NCBI RefSeq assembly: GCF_020564935.1 | Contig: NZ_JAJCXB010000030.1 | Location: forward strand, 20,096-84,095 | Reading direction: 5' to 3' | From: Streptomyces pinistramenti | GTDB taxonomy: Bacteria > Actinomycetota > Actinomycetes > Streptomycetales > Streptomycetaceae | Length of the DNA stretch: 64,000 nucleotides | Shown here: one piece after another, positions 61,894 through 64,000 of the stretch | How positions within the stretch are numbered: the first letter of the stretch is position 1 | Layout of the letters: each line of letters begins with the position of its first letter | Position numbers and translations under genes: made by a program | Notes under the pieces: generated by a model | The model's input: the letters and a program-made list of their open reading frames with translations, nothing else | Told to the model about the DNA's origin: nothing | The model's database searches: none

Positions 61894-62627
61894 CCACCCT
61901 GATCAAGCTGGAAATCATCCGCGCGCTGCGCAACAAGAAGTTCATGTTCTTCTCGGTGATCTACCCGCCGGCGCTCTACCTGATCATCGCGGGCGGCGCC
62001 GACAGCACCCCGATACCGGGCACGAAGCTGGACATGGGGCTCTACTACATGGTCTCCATGGCCGCGTTCGGCGCCATGACGGCCGTCCTGCTCGGCAACT
62101 GCGAGCAGATCGCCAAGGAACGCGAGAAGGGCTGGGTGCGGCAGCTGCGGCTGACCGCGCTGCCCGGACGCGGCTACGTCTCCGCCAAGATCGCCGCGGC
62201 GGCCACCGTCAGCCTGCCGTCCATCGTCCTGGTGCTGATCGCGGGCGCGGCCGTCAAGGGCGTACGGCTCGACGCCTGGCAGTGGGCCGCCATCGCCGTC
62301 GGCACCTGGCTCGGCAGCTTCGTCTTCGCCGCACTCGGCGTCGCCATCGGCTACCTCGTCTCCGGCGACGCGGTCCGCCCCGTCAGCATGCTCTGCTACT
62401 TCGCCCTGGCCTTCTGCGGCGGCCTGTGGATGCCGCTGACGATCCTGCCCCAGTGGGTGCAGAACATCGCCGAGTGGATTCCGACCCACGCGTACGCTGC
62501 CCTGGGCACCGCCGTCGAAGCCGGCGGCGCACCGCACATGAAGGACATCGCGATCCTGCTCGGCTACCTGCTGGTCTTCGCCGCCGGCGCGGCCTGGCTG
62601 TACCGCAAGGACACCCGGAAGGCATGA
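61890..62627 (+). CDS. ABC-2 type exporter, permease subunit
   Basis: A 245-aa membrane protein with about six helices (FFSVIYPPALYLIIAGGA, YYMVSMAAFGAMTAVLLGNC, VSLPSIVLVLIAGAAVKGVR, IAVGTWLGSFVFAALGVAIG, MLCYFALAFCGGLWMPLTIL, IAILLGYLLVFAAGAAWLYR). The amphipathic motif KEREKGWVRQLRLTALPGRG is typical of ABC2_membrane proteins. It overlaps the ATPase gene upstream and the kinase gene downstream, each by four bases. Confidence 0.88.
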   Translation: MTTLIKLEIIRALRNKKFMFFSVIYPPALYLIIAGGADSTPIPGTKLDMGLYYMVSMAAFGAMTAVLLGNCEQIAKEREKGWVRQLRLTALPGRGYVSAKIAAAATVSLPSIVLVLIAGAAVKGVRLDAWQWAAIAVGTWLGSFVFAALGVAIGYLVSGDAVRPVSMLCYFALAFCGGLWMPLTILPQWVQNIAEWIPTHAYAALGTAVEAGGAPHMKDIAILLGYLLVFAAGAAWLYRKDTRKA

Positions 62628-63886
62628 GGCCGGTGACGACGAAGAGCGGGCCGAGGGAGCCCCATCCGGTCAGGATGGGGCAGCCGCCCGCCACCCGGCG
62701 GCAGGCCGTCGCGAAGGCGATGTGGATCGCCGTCTGGATGCTCTACCTCGCCGGGCCGGTGGCCGAGCTGTTCACCGGTGACGCGTCCGTCGCCGCCCGG
62801 GTCCTGGGCGGCACGGGCCTCGCGCTCTTCGTCGTGGCCTACTTCACGCTGGTCTACCGGCACATGTGGCGCCGGGTGACGCTGCCCCCCATCTACGGGG
62901 TACTCGGCGTCCTGCTGGTGCTCTCCGCCGTGCTCTCCTGGTTCCTCGGCCCCAGCTGGCTGGTGCTGTTCATCTTCACCTCGGTGGCCTCCGGCATCGT
63001 CCTGCCCTGGCAGCACGCCCGCTGGACGGTACCGGCCGCCACCGTCGTGCTGCTCGCCGTCGGCATGCGCTTCGCCGAGATCCGCGGCTACTACCTCTTC
63101 GCCTACGGACTCCCGGCGATGGGCAGCGGCTTCACCATGGTCGGCGTGCAGTACCTGATCCGTACGACGAAGGAACTGCGCGCCGCCCGCGAGGAGGTCG
63201 CCCGGCTCGCCGCCAACGAGGAACGCCTGCGGCTCGCCCGCGACCTGCACGACCTCCTGGGGCACTCGCTCTCCCTGATCACGCTCAAGAGCGAACTGGC
63301 AGGCCGGATGCTGCCGGACAAGCCCGGCGCGGCCGCCTCCCAGGTCGCCGACATCGAACGGGTCAGCAGGCAGGCACTGGTGGACGTGCGGGAAGCCGTC
63401 ACCGGATATCGCAGGCCCCGGCTGGCCGTCGAGCTGGCCGGGGCCCGTGCCGCGCTGCGCACCGCGGGCATCACCGCAGCCGTCGACGCCGCCCTGGAGG
63501 CCGGGCACCACGGCCTCGCGGCCGACGAGGAAGGCGCGCTGGCCTGGGCGCTGCGCGAGTCCGTCACCAACGTCGTACGGCACAGCGGTGCGGGGCGCTG
63601 CGAACTGCTGCTGACCGAGGAGTGGGAAGCCGACGAACGCCGCTACCTGTGCCTGACCGTGCTCGACGACGGCGCGGGACCGTCCCGCGTCCAGCACGAC
63701 GGCAACGGCCTGACCGGGCTGCGCGAGCGCCTCGCCCTGGCCGACGGCCGCCTGGAGACCGGGCCCGCGCCGCGCGGCCGCGGCTTCGCGCTGCGCGCCT
63801 TCGTCCCGTTCGCGCCCGGCGGCCGGCAGGCCGGCGCGGACACCGAGCCGGTGGCCTCGCCCGCCCCGCTCAACGGCCCCGCGTAG
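62624..63886 (+). CDS. DesK-like sensor histidine kinase
   Basis: A 420-aa sensor with about five N-terminal membrane helices (residues ~30-175) and no extracellular domain. A coiled-coil linker leads to a HisKA_3 domain with the phosphoacceptor His209 in RDLHDLLGHSLSLITLKSEL. The HATPase has ALRESVTNVVRHSG and LDDGAGPSRV, with HDGNGLTGLRERLALADGRL following. ATG 62624 overlaps the permease stop. As with DesK and LiaS-type systems, it probably senses membrane or envelope state and controls the exporter. A NarL-type response regulator should follow beyond 64000. Confidence 0.9.
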   Translation: MRPVTTKSGPREPHPVRMGQPPATRRQAVAKAMWIAVWMLYLAGPVAELFTGDASVAARVLGGTGLALFVVAYFTLVYRHMWRRVTLPPIYGVLGVLLVLSAVLSWFLGPSWLVLFIFTSVASGIVLPWQHARWTVPAATVVLLAVGMRFAEIRGYYLFAYGLPAMGSGFTMVGVQYLIRTTKELRAAREEVARLAANEERLRLARDLHDLLGHSLSLITLKSELAGRMLPDKPGAAASQVADIERVSRQALVDVREAVTGYRRPRLAVELAGARAALRTAGITAAVDAALEAGHHGLAADEEGALAWALRESVTNVVRHSGAGRCELLLTEEWEADERRYLCLTVLDDGAGPSRVQHDGNGLTGLRERLALADGRLETGPAPRGRGFALRAFVPFAPGGRQAGADTEPVASPAPLNGPA

Positions 63887-64000
63887 CCCGGACGTTCTCC
63901 GTGCCCTGCGCGGCGTCACCGCGTCCGGACGGCGGGGCGGGACGTCACAGGCACGCCCTGACGACCTGGGAGGCAACAGTCCGCGGCGTCGCGGGGGGCC

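Overview
The window is high-GC, actinomycete-type DNA and almost certainly comes from a Streptomyces chromosome. GTG and TTG starts are frequent and third codon positions are G/C-rich. It also carries a mycothiol gene (mshB), a five-gene transporter with the bldK gene order, and a SpoIIE-type phosphatase with an anti-sigma-like kinase domain.

Region 1 (1-15.6 kb) is a decayed genomic island. ychF (574-1662) ends with codons for FRFNV plus a stop. The same 14-bp stretch, again reading FRFNV-stop, recurs at 15510-15523. Between the copies lie the C-terminal stub of a tyrosine integrase beside ychF, an XRE/TPR regulator with two compensating frameshifts, and a Nudix gene like pif of pSAM2. There are also five IS copies or remnants (IS5, IS630, IS701, IS5, IS701), an ISAzo13 fragment, an hsdM fragment, and an apparently intact four-gene type VII secretion cargo cassette (8402-11458). 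I read this as an old integrative element in the 3' end of ychF, later eroded and filled with insertion sequences.

Region 2 (15.6-30.2 kb) holds a broken Uma2 gene, a PIG-L deacetylase, a GntR/UTRA regulator, an APC permease, a SPOR-like small protein, a MutT-type Nudix hydrolase, two related HATPase proteins (one fused to PAS-PAS-GAF-PP2C), a Tat-exported amidohydrolase, and a succinate dehydrogenase/fumarate reductase operon (C-A-B) behind a small unknown gene.

Region 3 (30.6-53.7 kb) is dominated by peptide transport. A solute-binding lipoprotein with a roughly 255-residue low-complexity insert precedes typA. Two tandem paralogous five-gene oligopeptide ABC operons follow on the plus strand (35.7-47.3 kb). 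They meet a convergent operon in bldKA-E order (53.7-47.4 kb) at a shared terminator.

Region 4 (54-64 kb) carries an S9 prolyl-oligopeptidase-type peptidase, a 64-aa membrane protein, mshB with a DUF6113 membrane protein, a VanW-like peptidoglycan-binding membrane protein with a long disordered N-terminus, and an ABC-2 exporter translationally coupled to a DesK-like histidine kinase. Its response regulator would lie past the right edge.

The genes outside the island look intact and vertically inherited, except the Uma2 pseudogene. The island shows nearly every sign of decay except in the type VII cassette.
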